Shown in pieces: positions 1-7,670 of a stretch of DNA of 12,614 bases. The notes below the pieces were generated by a model that worked only from the letters and a program-made list of their open reading frames with translations, made no database searches and was not told the origin of the DNA. The position numbers were made by a program, and so were the translations under genes. The stretch lies in assembly GCA_002254765.1 (NCBI GenBank), contig NJDV01000036.1:1-12614 (forward strand), in the 5' to 3' direction. The DNA comes from Thermoplasmatales archaeon ex4484_36 (GTDB lineage: Archaea > Thermoplasmatota > Penumbrarchaeia > Penumbrarchaeales > EX4484-36). How positions within the stretch are numbered: the first letter of the stretch is position 1; each line of letters opens with the position of its first letter.

Positions 1-609
1 CTGCCGAAGAGGCTGGGGTTGAGGTAGTAACCGGAGACACAAAGGTTGTGGAGAGGAGAGAAGGTGGTATATATTTGACCACCGCAGGGATAGGCAGAAT
101 GCACCCATATCTGATGGAAAACTGGGAGATTGCCGGGAGGAGAGGAGGCACTCCCTGGCTCCTTGACAGCAAGGTCCGCCATCGTCTCCGATGTGATGCC
201 CGTCAACCATATCCTGAAGAGTGCTTTAAGAGCGGGGGGGGTAGTATCGGCAAAAGATCCGACGAGAGGGGGCGTTTCAAATGCTTTGAATGAGTGGGCT
301 GAGAAGAGCGGTTTTGGTATAAAGATATACGAGGAGAGATTGCCAATGAATGAGGGGGTCAAAGCCGCCTGTGAGATGTTGGGCATTGAACCACTTGAGA
401 TAGGCAACGAAGGGAAGCTCATCTTGGCCGTTGTGAGGGAAAAGGCAGAGGAGGTTCTTGAGAGTATAAAGAAGGTTAAAGGGGGAGAGAGGGCGGAGAT
501 TATAGGGGAGGTAACCCAAGATTTCAAGGGTGTTGTTATGGAAACGCTCTCAGGAGGGCTGAGGATCGTGGACCCCCCCCTAGGGGACCCTGTACCCAGA
601 ATATGTTAG
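1..609 (+). pseudogene. hypE: HypE, hydrogenase maturation (carbamoyl dehydratase), 5'-truncated and frame-broken
   Basis: HypE dehydrates the thiocarbamoyl group on its own C-terminal Cys to make the cyanide ligand of [NiFe]-hydrogenase. The window starts inside the gene. From base 3 one frame reads VTGDTKVVERREGG and LTTAGIG, the ATP-binding signature of the HypE/PurM family. From about base 163 to the stop another frame reads LTARS, SDVMPVNHIL, DPTRGGV, IGNEGKL, IIGEV and ends PRIC, the diagnostic C-terminal Cys. Between them a third frame carries KLGD (119-130) and HSLA (149-160), matching the GD...HSLA step of the family. The simplest repair needs one base added in the A run at 118-121 and one near 161-162. 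Even so, roughly ten residues of the usual loop seem absent. Either the gene is decayed or the assembly is faulty here. Identity is very likely; the functional state is unknown. Confidence 0.85.
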
Positions 610-704
610 AGGCTGTGATATCGATGGTGAAGACTCTTGAGGATAATCTCACTGGCACATTTCGGCGATTTTTGTGAGATTTACAGGCCAAAATATGCCT
701 GGAC

Positions 705-760
705 ACGCCCTTTTTTCAGAAAGTTATATATATTTTGAATAAAATACCCCTTCTGGGGTA
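705..760 (+). promoter_or_regulatory. Promoter of the small gene, with a hairpin at the expected transcription start
   Basis: An AT-rich TATA-like element (TTATATATATTTT, about 724-736) follows a purine-rich stretch that could be the BRE. Transcription would start some 25 bases later, around 755-760. Exactly there sits a perfect inverted repeat, TACCCC-ttct-GGGGTA (745-760). It could be an operator or a 5'-end hairpin. A T6 run at 711-716 may end transcription from hypE. The rest of 610-780 shows no coding signal. The promoter call is by motif and spacing only. Confidence 0.55.
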
Positions 761-783
761 CAGGGGCCTGATATCCCACCCTA

Positions 784-789
784 GGAGGT
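784..789 (+). promoter_or_regulatory. Strong ribosome binding site that favours a TTG start
   Basis: GGAGGT lies 6 bases before TTG at 796 and 12 bases before the in-frame ATG at 802. The spacing favours the TTG, giving a protein that begins Met-Ala-Met-Gln. Confidence 0.6.
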
Positions 790-795
790 AAGATT

Positions 796-1014
796 TTGGC
801 AATGCAGAAAATATCTGTGGAACAGGCTAAGAAGATTGCTGAGGAGAAGGGGCTTAAACCCGGCCGTGTGAAGGGAACGGATGGCGTTCAGTTCACAAAA
901 GGAAACAATGAACGCCTTGAGGTGATTTCCTGGGAGGAATTTGAGAACATACTCAAGAAAAGGGGCCTTGCCGTCTACGAGAGCAAGGGCTGGATGAAGA
1001 TAATGAAGGCGTAA
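796..1014 (+). CDS. Small conserved-looking hypothetical protein (72 aa)
   Basis: I do not recognise this family. The protein has 72 residues, is rich in charged residues, and has no membrane segment, signal peptide or Cys. Visible parts are an N-terminal helix (VEQAKKIAEEKG), a middle with basic and polar residues around RVKGTDGVQFTKGNN, and a C-terminal part with ISWEEFENILKKRGLAVY and the ending KGWMKIMKA. A good Shine-Dalgarno, its own promoter and a downstream T-rich terminator indicate a real, singly transcribed gene. Its fold could be a small RNA- or DNA-binding domain given the Lys content, but that is a guess. The neighbours are hypE in front, on the same strand, and the OPT gene converging from behind. 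Confidence 0.75.
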   Translation: MAMQKISVEQAKKIAEEKGLKPGRVKGTDGVQFTKGNNERLEVISWEEFENILKKRGLAVYESKGWMKIMKA

Positions 1015-1018
1015 GACG

Positions 1019-1106
1019 GCTCTTCGTAGCGTGCGAAGGGCCCCAGCGCCCTCTCTCCATTTTTTTGTTTTTTAGTGTTATTTTTCTGTGTTCCCTACTC
1101 TTTTTT
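1019..1106 (+). terminator. Hairpin and T-rich terminator after the small gene
   Basis: Just after the stop codon an 8-bp stem (GCTCTTCG 1019-1026, CGAAGGGC 1034-1041, one T-G wobble, 7-base loop) is followed by T7 (1060-1066), T6 (1068-1073), T5 (1081-1085) and T6 (1101-1106) runs. Archaeal termination relies mainly on such T tracts. This is the convergent gap between the small gene and the OPT gene, and nothing else is visible in it. Confidence 0.6.
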
Positions 1107-1142
1107 GGTATTTCTAAAAGTGCAATAGAGATCTGAACCAGC

Positions 1143-3093
1143 TCAAGACCCCGTCACCAGGTATATTGCCAGCACAATGCCCATAACTGCCTCGGCGATG
1201 TAGAGGCCCGTTGCCAACATATAGGTATCCAGAAGTGCAAAGGTTCTCTCCCTCTCTCCCCAGCCCAGTTCCTTAGCTCTCCTCTCAAGCCTTCTTTTCT
1301 CCCATATATCTCTTGCTGCACCGCCCGTCACCAGCATGAGGGTGTACTGTAAGGGCAGATACATTCCAAGACCAAAGGCCGTGCCCATCCCTGTCAGCAA
1401 CTCCATCATGACCCCAATTATTATTCCCATCACGAAAACGGAAGCCATCACCTTACCGCCCGCCAGGATTTGGGCAAAGACGGCGAAGGCGTGCGCCTGT
1501 GGTGCCTGAAGGTCAAGCTCTCCCTTTGCAAGAAGTGTGGAGAAGAAGACCGCTGCCAAGGCTGCCGATATAGTCCCGACAATTATGGAAATGGACTCGG
1601 CCTTCACGAGGTGGAGTGGTCTTGTGCCCACATAAAGGCCCACCTTAAAGTCCCACATAATCTCCGAGGATAATGATATGGCGGAGCCGAAGACCGTTGT
1701 TCCCACAAGGCTCATTAAAAGGATCTGGCTCTTCCCCCCGGGGAACGGTGTTATCCTATCCACAATGAGGAAGGAGATGAAAAGGATGATGAGGGTTATG
1801 AAAGAAGTCCCCGAGACGGGTGTGGTTCCCACCTCACCTGAGACCTTGACCGCAATGGCCCCCAAAACGAAAGTTAGGGTGACAAGGAGAAGGGCGTATA
1901 TAAGGGATGCGAGAAGGGGATAACCCGAAATTACGAAGACGGAGAATATGAAAACCGCGGCTAATGATACCATAATGCTGATGTGCTGTGTTGGCCATTC
2001 GTACCAACCCTTACCCCTGACCCACTCCCTCTTCTCCTCCCCCCGAGTGCTTCTTATGTCGGAGAAGACCCTCCTGAATGTGGGAAGCATCTTGAGAAGG
2101 GCCGTAACCCCCCCACCAAGGATAGCTCCGATGGCGACTATCTTAACTAGACCTGTAGCGGCGGCTATAGCGGGGGATTGAGCCCCGAGAAGGTATCTCA
2201 GCTCCCCCCCTTCTATGTACGTGATGGGGAAAGACCTTTGCGAAACCTATCCCGGTAAATTCGTAAGCCACGTGGGTGTAGGTGGAGGCGGAGTAGGGCA
2301 TTCGTAGGGTGCCGTGGGAGTACATGCTACCTCCAAAGATGTGGTCTAGGGGTGGTTTCCCGGCCACTGGGAATTCCTTTAGGAAGGAGAAGAGAAGCCA
2401 GGAGAAGAAGGAGAAGAGAACCAGGCGGATGGATCTCCTCGCCCTGTGAATGGCCCCGGAGGAGATGTCCCCAGCTATCTCAGTGAGTTTGATGAAGGCC
2501 TGAAACCCTGGTGCAGGAAGAGGATCCTCCACCAGCCAGAGGCGCCTGAAGATTATGAAGTACATAAGGCCCAGCAGGGATGCTATTATGGAAGAGACCA
2601 TGGCCAACGGGAGAATGCCCTCAAGCTGCTGGGCGGAGATGAGATGGGAGCCGTCCGAAAGCATATATCTGGGGGACATTGCTAGGAGATAGATGGCAGG
2701 GAAGGTAAAGACAAATCCCGTGACTGTTCTATCTGTGGCGGTGGCGGCCCCTGATGTTATGTTTATCTCTGTGGGGTCCCATTTTAGGGCCATTCCCACA
2801 AGGTATGTCACATACCAAGCTCCCCCGGTGACCAGCCCTATCTTGAGGCCAATATACTGGGTTATAACAGTGAATATAAGCCCAATAGATATTCCTAAGA
2901 GCACTTTCCACCAGACGAATTTGGAGCGGGTGAAGGAATGCTCTCTGTTGAGCTCGTCAAGGTACTGTTCAAGAACACCAGAGTTCAGACTTGCATAAGC
3001 ATCAGGGTCAAACCATCTCAATGTGCCCTCTTCAATCCCTTTAAGTGCTCCCGCGCTGACAGGTTGACGATAGGCTGACCTCCTCACCCTCAT
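1143..3093 (-). pseudogene. OPT-family oligopeptide transporter, split by a single frameshift
   Basis: OPT proteins are large integral-membrane carriers that import small peptides or metal chelates using the ion gradient. Read on the minus strand from ATG 3093, the first 289 residues contain a ~60-residue soluble N-terminus, repeated hydrophobic segments and the OPT-like stretches SGAATATDRTVTGF (114-127) and LVEDPLPAPGFQAF (187-200). The frame then breaks at the G4 run 2226-2229 (C4 in the mRNA). Removing one base joins VFP to ITYIEGGELRYLLG and the reading continues without a stop to 1143. That second part carries the hallmark GEVGTTPVSGTSFITL and about seven more membrane helices. Repaired length is ~649 aa, normal for OPT. 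As written it gives pieces ending at 2143 and, from an internal ATG, 2090 to 1143. A ribosome site (GGAAGGAG) precedes ATG 3093. It is the last gene of the por-atpD unit, 23 bases after atpD. Confidence 0.8.
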
Positions 3094-3116
3094 GTACAGA
3101 TCTCCTTCCGGGGATT

Positions 3117-3734
3117 TTACAGGCCTTCTGCTCTCCTCTCAAGGAGTGTCTTTATTCTTTTTCTTCGGAAGAAATCCTCCCTCTCCCTCTCTTCCAGGGC
3201 CATGGTGATGTATCTTTCTGCAGCCTCCATCCGGGGGATGAATATGTGCTCTAGGGCATTTACCCTTCTTTTGGTTTTCTCAATCTCTATGGCCAGCCGG
3301 TGTATAGATGCCTCAACCTCGGCAAGTTTGAGGAGGCCTCTTGAGAGATCCAGAAACCTTCTGGCCACCTCATCAATAGGAGGTGAGGGGCCCCAGCGGT
3401 ATTCCACTTCGTCCGGGACGACCTCAACAGACACCCGGGGGGTCTTTACCCCCATTATATTCACAAAGCCCATGGGTATCCTAGGCATCTCCTTTGCTCC
3501 GCTTATAGCTCTCTCCAGCTCCTGGGGCCCAAGGAGCGCTTCCGCCTGGAAAATAGACTCCCTAGCGCTTGCGTAGGCCCGCATCACCTCCTCCCTCACC
3601 TCATCCCTTCTCTTCAGAAGGGTGAAAAACTCCATGATTAGAGCGTCTCGTTTGTCCCCCAGAAGCTTATGCCCTCTCTGGGCAAGGGCCCTTCTCCTGC
3701 GGATGGAGAGAAGCTCCATCCGGGTGGGGGTCAC
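3117..3734 (-). CDS. atpD: A-type ATP synthase subunit D
   Basis: Subunit D forms the central rotor shaft of archaeal A-type (V-like) ATP synthases, linking the A3B3 head to the membrane ring. The 205-residue protein has the family's two long terminal helices: TPTRMELLSIRRRRALAQRG at the start with HKLLGDKRDALIMEF next, and IEIEKTKRRVNALEHIFIP near the end followed by a charged tail with LEEREREDFFRRKRIKTL. The MGVKTP stretch in the middle is also typical. Length is normal. The chosen start is GTG 3734, since TPTRMELL is the usual beginning. No clear ribosome site lies there, and CTG at 3755 after a GGGGGGAG stretch is an alternative. It follows porB by 27 bases in the same frame and precedes the OPT gene. 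No other ATP synthase gene is in the window, so atpD seems to be detached from the main cluster. Confidence 0.93.
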   Translation of the reverse strand: MTPTRMELLSIRRRRALAQRGHKLLGDKRDALIMEFFTLLKRRDEVREEVMRAYASARESIFQAEALLGPQELERAISGAKEMPRIPMGFVNIMGVKTPRVSVEVVPDEVEYRWGPSPPIDEVARRFLDLSRGLLKLAEVEASIHRLAIEIEKTKRRVNALEHIFIPRMEAAERYITMALEEREREDFFRRKRIKTLLERRAEGL

Positions 3735-3761
3735 ACCCTCTGTAGTCTCTTTCGCCAGGGA

Positions 3762-4676
3762 TCACTCCCCCCCGCTCACCACTTTCTGGCCCTCTTCTAT
3801 CGTCCGGATCCACTTCCATCTCATGTCGATCCAGCGCTTCACCTCTTCGACCATCTCAGGGGTGAAGTGTCTGAACCTCCCCTGGATCTTCAGATACTCC
3901 TCCAAGGTGTACTTCCCCTTGGGGCGATAGTTCACCGTCAGAAGGCCGTTCTCATATTCAAGCAGCGGGAAGATCCCCGTTTCAACAGCCATTTTCGCCA
4001 GCGTTATTGTTTTCTCCGAAGGAGCTCTCCATCCCGTTGGACAGGTCGTATATATCTGAAGGAATCTGAAGCCTTCTTTGTTCTTTGCTTTCTCAAACTT
4101 CTTCAGCATATCCGCAGGGAAGGCCGGGGATGCTGTGGCAGCGTAGGGAACATCGTGGGCCATCATAATCTTCATGACGTCTTTCTTGTGCTCGGTCTTC
4201 CCCATAATCTTTTTGCCAACAGGTGTGGTAGTAGTCCATGCGCCGAAGGGTGTGGAACCCGAACGCTGTATCCCGGTGTTCATGTAAGCCTCATTGTCCA
4301 CCATGACATAGATTATGTCCTCGTTTCTCTCGGCAGCCCCAGAGAGAGCCTGCATACCAATGTCCGCTGTTCCGCCGTCTCCGGCCAGAGCCACCACGTT
4401 CACATGCTCTTTCCCCAATCTCTTAAGTGCCCTTCTTATAGCCCCTGCGGCCACCGCTGAATTTTCAAACAGGAGGTGTAGGTAGGGAACCTTGAAGGCA
4501 TCAAGCGGATAGGTAGCGCTGAAGACCAGAAGACAGTTGGCCGGCAGATAGACCACGGTGTCCTTGCCCAACACCTTCATCAGGTTTCTAACCACCAGCG
4601 CTACACCGCACCCGGGGCAGGCAGTATGTCCGGCAGTAAAGAGCTCCTCGTCCGGTAGATCCTTTATATTTATCAT
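3762..4676 (-). CDS. porB: Pyruvate:ferredoxin oxidoreductase (or related 2-oxoacid enzyme), beta subunit
   Basis: This subunit binds thiamine pyrophosphate and one [4Fe-4S] cluster, where pyruvate is decarboxylated. The 304 residues include CPGCG with Cys20 and Cys23, Cys48 in ANC, and Cys212 in TCPTGW, together the four cluster ligands. The TPP/Mg site reads AGDGGTADIG (98-107) with NEAYMNTGIQ (128-137) some 25 residues later, as the family requires. Length is normal. ATG 4676 overlaps the porA stop by four bases (ATGA), so translation is coupled. Substrate choice between pyruvate and branched 2-oxoacids (VOR) cannot be settled from sequence alone. The pyruvate type is preferred for its close overall match and the complete GD-A-B set. 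Confidence 0.93.
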   Translation of the reverse strand: MINIKDLPDEELFTAGHTACPGCGVALVVRNLMKVLGKDTVVYLPANCLLVFSATYPLDAFKVPYLHLLFENSAVAAGAIRRALKRLGKEHVNVVALAGDGGTADIGMQALSGAAERNEDIIYVMVDNEAYMNTGIQRSGSTPFGAWTTTTPVGKKIMGKTEHKKDVMKIMMAHDVPYAATASPAFPADMLKKFEKAKNKEGFRFLQIYTTCPTGWRAPSEKTITLAKMAVETGIFPLLEYENGLLTVNYRPKGKYTLEEYLKIQGRFRHFTPEMVEEVKRWIDMRWKWIRTIEEGQKVVSGGE

Positions 4677-5857
4677 GGTTCAACCCCCCTTGTTCCGATC
4701 CATACGATATCTTTCTTCGCTTTACCCTCTCTAGCAGCCTCTAGCAGCTTTTCAAACATCAGCTTTATATCCGGCACACGAACGTCCCTTCCTCCCAGTC
4801 CTGCTAGGAAGTTCATCACCGGGATCTCCAAACCATAGAGGGCATGTCTGCCTTCTATATAGCTGGGTCCGCCCGAGCCATAGGATATAGACCTGTCGTA
4901 GAAGCCTATAGCCGAGACACCCTCCGCCACCTTCCGTATCTCCTCAAAGGGGTACGGGCGGAAATATCTAAGCTTCACCATGCCCACCTTCTTTCCCTCG
5001 TCTCTCATCTCATCAACCACATCCCTTGCAGTGGAGGTAACAGTTCCCAGGGTTACCAGAACAACCTCGGCATCATCTGTTCTGTACTCCTCCACAAGCC
5101 CGCCGTAATTCCTTCCAAAAGCGGAAGCGAAATCCTTGGTGACTCTCTTTATGACCTCCCTCGCAGCCTTCATGGCCTGGTCTGTCTGATATCTCACCTC
5201 CTGGATGTATTCGGGTGGTGTGAACGAGCCTATGATCATGGGATCCTCAGGCCACAGGTGGGCATGCTCCGCCTTGTAGGATGGCAGGAAGGCGTCAACC
5301 GCCTCCTGATCAGGGAACTCAACAGGCTCCACTGTGTGGGAGAGTATGAAGGCGTCCATGGATAGCATCACGGGCAGGAGCACATCTTTATTTTCGGCTA
5401 TTTTGTACGCCTGTATTACCATGTCCAGGACCTCTTGGTTGTCCTCCACGTACGCCTGGATCCAGCCGCTGTCTCTCTGAGGCATGGTGTCGTTATACTC
5501 GCACCAAATCCCGATGGGTGCTGCAACCGTTCTGTTTACAACGGGCATAACTATCGGAAGACGAAGGGCGGATGGGAGAAAGAGTACCTCGTGCATGAGT
5601 GCAAGTCCCTGTGAGGATGTAGCTGTGAAAGATCTCACACCAGTGGCCTCAGCGGCAACAACTGCGCTCATAGCGGAGTGTTCGGACTCCACCCTGACAT
5701 AATCAGCATCAAGAAGTCCGTCATGCACAAATTCCGAGAGGTGCTCAACAATGAATGTCTGGGGCGTTATAGGATAGGCTGCGGCGAACTGTATTCTGGA
5801 AAGAAGTGCCCCATATGCTGCGGCATAATTACCCGTAACAACTTTGCTTACGCTCAT
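4673..5857 (-). CDS. porA: Pyruvate:ferredoxin oxidoreductase (or related 2-oxoacid enzyme), alpha subunit
   Basis: The alpha subunit carries the PYR-type half of the TPP site and the C-terminal transketolase-like domain. It has 394 residues, as usual. Visible are GNYAAAYG near the start, YPITPQT (28-34), VESEHSAMSAV (56-66), the loop TATSSQGLALMHE (78-90) that contacts the substrate, and QRDSGWIQ further on. The C-terminal domain contains VTLGTVTSTARDVVDEMR and LRYFRPYPFEEI, both typical. The gene starts one base after the porGD stop and overlaps porB by four bases, so the three genes are surely one unit. Confidence 0.94.
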   Translation of the reverse strand: MSVSKVVTGNYAAAYGALLSRIQFAAAYPITPQTFIVEHLSEFVHDGLLDADYVRVESEHSAMSAVVAAEATGVRSFTATSSQGLALMHEVLFLPSALRLPIVMPVVNRTVAAPIGIWCEYNDTMPQRDSGWIQAYVEDNQEVLDMVIQAYKIAENKDVLLPVMLSMDAFILSHTVEPVEFPDQEAVDAFLPSYKAEHAHLWPEDPMIIGSFTPPEYIQEVRYQTDQAMKAAREVIKRVTKDFASAFGRNYGGLVEEYRTDDAEVVLVTLGTVTSTARDVVDEMRDEGKKVGMVKLRYFRPYPFEEIRKVAEGVSAIGFYDRSISYGSGGPSYIEGRHALYGLEIPVMNFLAGLGGRDVRVPDIKLMFEKLLEAAREGKAKKDIVWIGTRGVEP

Positions 5858-5858
5858 T

Positions 5859-6752
5859 TCAATCCCTCACCATCTCAATTGCTTTAGTCGGACACTCCTC
5901 TGCGCAGATCCCACATCCCTTGCAGTAGTCAAAATCAAACTCCAGAGTCTTCCCGCCGTCAACTCTCTTTATCGCCCCTTCGGGGCAGTAGAACCAGCAG
6001 AGGAGGCACATCACGCACTTATCTCTGTTAAAAACAGGCTTGAATGTCCTCCATGAGCCTGTTTTATTCTCAACAAAGCTCCCCGGGCCCACAAGGCCTG
6101 CATCTGTCTCCATAGAGCGCGTCGCCAGTCCCAGGGGGAGCTCCTGCACCGTAGGAAGCCATTGCTTCTTGCTGACCATCTTTTTCTCTCCCCGGGAGGT
6201 CCCCACCACTGTCCTATCATAGGCGACCCTTGCGGCCTTTGCGTTTTTCTCCCCCGCCTCCTTCCCTATCCTGCCCCCAAAGATATCCCTTATACCCTCC
6301 TCAACGGCCTCTATCGAAACCACGCCAGTTGTCTTGGCGAAGGCTCCCAAGATGGCTGAGTTCGTAATGGGGACTCCCAGGACCTCAAGGGCAACACTAG
6401 TGGCGTCAACCACACCCACCTTTATCTCCATACCCAAATCGATCTCCTCCGGACTTTTTCTCGTGTTCACAACAGCAGCACCGGACGGATTAAGGCCCTC
6501 CGAGACGTTTACCAGGTCTATAAGACGGTCATCCAGAATCACAACGAAGCTGGGGTTGTATACCTGATTCTTTCGCCGTATCTTCTGCTTGTCCATCCTT
6601 GTAAAGGCGAGCACAGGGGCCCCGCGCCTCTCGGCACCGAAGTAGGGGAACGCCACTGCGTAATATCCCTCCTTAAAAGCCGCACTTGCCAGTGCCTGAG
6701 CGGCCATCACTGCCCCCTGCCCGCCTCTCCCGTGAAATCTTACCTCATACAT
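5859..6752 (-). CDS. porGD: Pyruvate:ferredoxin oxidoreductase gamma-delta fusion subunit
   Basis: One 297-residue chain holds two normally separate subunits. Residues 1 to ~185 are the gamma domain: EVRFHGRGGQGAVMAAQ at the N-terminus, FPYFGAERRGAPV (35-47) and PITNSAILGAF (128-138). Residues ~190-297 are the delta ferredoxin domain: MVSKKQWLPTVQELP, TGSWRTFKPV (231-240), then two [4Fe-4S] motifs with Cys246, 249, 252, 256 and Cys277, 280, 283, 287. The delta domain passes electrons from the catalytic subunits to external ferredoxin. The join around 186-195 (SRGEKKMVSKK) has a Met where a separate delta subunit would begin, and no stop codon. The gene is first in the por unit and has a strong AAAAGGAGG ribosome site. 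Confidence 0.92.
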   Translation of the reverse strand: MYEVRFHGRGGQGAVMAAQALASAAFKEGYYAVAFPYFGAERRGAPVLAFTRMDKQKIRRKNQVYNPSFVVILDDRLIDLVNVSEGLNPSGAAVVNTRKSPEEIDLGMEIKVGVVDATSVALEVLGVPITNSAILGAFAKTTGVVSIEAVEEGIRDIFGGRIGKEAGEKNAKAARVAYDRTVVGTSRGEKKMVSKKQWLPTVQELPLGLATRSMETDAGLVGPGSFVENKTGSWRTFKPVFNRDKCVMCLLCWFYCPEGAIKRVDGGKTLEFDFDYCKGCGICAEECPTKAIEMVRD

Positions 6753-6756
6753 GCCG

Positions 6757-6812
6757 AACCTCCTTTTGCTAAAAGGGCGACAGGGGGTAATGTCCCTCTC
6801 TTAAAAATAGAT
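6757..6812 (-). promoter_or_regulatory. Promoter and leader of the por unit, with a hairpin over the ribosome site
   Basis: On the minus strand GAAAAT-CTATTTTTAA (TATA part at 6810-6801) gives a start near 6780 and a leader of about 27 bases. The leader contains CCTTTT-agc-AAAAGG (6776-6762), a perfect 6-bp inverted repeat whose second arm is the first part of the ribosome site AAAAGGAGG (6767-6759). If it folds in the RNA it would partly hide that site. The promoter is called by motif only. Confidence 0.5.
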
Positions 6813-6828
6813 TTTCTTCCCTTGCCCC

Positions 6829-7572
6829 TCAAGCCTCTTCTGACGGAGATACATTTGGGGTGGTGAGGTCTGCGGCAAGTCTGTAGGACGTAAGAAGCTC
6901 CGCAACCACCGTCCAGACAGTGAGCATCACCGGATATATTGACACGCTCTCCTCCGTGAGCTCGTAGACGGGGGAGAGGTAATCCCCATGGGGGAACCCA
7001 CCTATGGTAATCACCAGATCTTTCACCTCCCCCTCCTTTCTCATGAACTCTTTCATGTAATGATATGGCTCCACAACCATGCCCTGGGGGCTCATTGCTA
7101 TCTTTTTCACACCTCTTCCCTGGGAGCGTGAGAGACTCTCAGCTCTTTTCAGCACCTCCGAATAGGGAACGCCCTTCTCAAGGACCATAAGGGGGTTTGT
7201 CTTGGTGGGCACCCATCCAACTCTGAAAAGCTCCTCAAGCAGGCCAACAAACCTGCTGTAGTGCTTTGGAGGCCTCACTTCAGGGTTCACCCAGATGAGG
7301 TTGTCCCCACGGGTATGAATCCAAATCTGAAGCTGCCCGAGCTTGTTGATTATGGAGTCCTGGGCGAGAAGAAGGAATGTATGGACGATATCCGGCCTCC
7401 CCCTCCTTTTGCGGTCCTCTCCCTTTAGGGCCGAGTGGTGGTAAGTGGCATCAAGAAGCATCTCCTTAGCCTTCTTCGATCTCTTCCTGCTGTGCCTCAG
7501 AACAGCAGGGTGTGTCCAGAGCTCTTCCGGGATGAGTTCAACCTCACTGTCAGCCAGGATGAGTTGAAGCAT
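6829..7572 (-). CDS. nep1: Nep1/Emg1, 16S rRNA pseudouridine N1-methyltransferase
   Basis: Nep1 is a SPOUT-class enzyme that uses S-adenosylmethionine to methylate N1 of a pseudouridine in small-subunit rRNA (helix 35 region) during ribosome assembly. It occurs in archaea and eukaryotes. The 247 residues show LLDATYHHSALK (39-50), RRGRPDIVHTFLLLAQDS (56-73), IHTRGDNLIWVNPEVRPP (85-102) and HYSRFVGLLEELF (104-116), all typical. Near the C-terminus IGGFPHGDY and SIYPVMLTVWTVVAELL build the knotted cofactor site. Length is somewhat above the usual 220-230 because of a short tail after residue 235. ATG 7572 has no Shine-Dalgarno but sits at the spacing expected for a leaderless message. Confidence 0.93.
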   Translation of the reverse strand: MLQLILADSEVELIPEELWTHPAVLRHSRKRSKKAKEMLLDATYHHSALKGEDRKRRGRPDIVHTFLLLAQDSIINKLGQLQIWIHTRGDNLIWVNPEVRPPKHYSRFVGLLEELFRVGWVPTKTNPLMVLEKGVPYSEVLKRAESLSRSQGRGVKKIAMSPQGMVVEPYHYMKEFMRKEGEVKDLVITIGGFPHGDYLSPVYELTEESVSIYPVMLTVWTVVAELLTSYRLAADLTTPNVSPSEEA

Positions 7573-7593
7573 GTTCTACCCACTAAATGTGGG

Positions 7594-7605
7594 GATATTA
7601 ATATC
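7594..7605 (-). promoter_or_regulatory. TATA element for nep1, perfect palindrome, leaderless spacing
   Basis: GATATTAATATC is a 12-bp perfect palindrome centred ~28 bases upstream of the nep1 ATG. This places the transcription start at or next to the ATG, in keeping with the missing ribosome site. A symmetric TATA could also fire rightward, but no plausible plus-strand gene follows. Confidence 0.5.
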
Positions 7606-7670
7606 TTCTCCTCATATCTTCAACGGGTCTAAATGGATGCCACATATTATCTCTAGCCTCACCCTCTCTT

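Noticed and set aside
610..660. Short frame after hypE (ATG near 624)
   Set aside because: It stops after 17 codons with no supporting signals.
3734..3764. Read-through from porB into atpD (same frame across TGA)
   Set aside because: The frames coincide, but PorB already has its normal length and end, and AtpD has its own normal start. Chance gives this one time in three.
3669..4460. Plus-strand open frame of 263 codons
   Set aside because: It lies opposite porB, whose protein carries all family motifs. The product has no recognisable pattern and is an antisense shadow.
4844..5365. Plus-strand open frame of 173 codons
   Set aside because: It is antisense to porA and has no ribosome site or family pattern.
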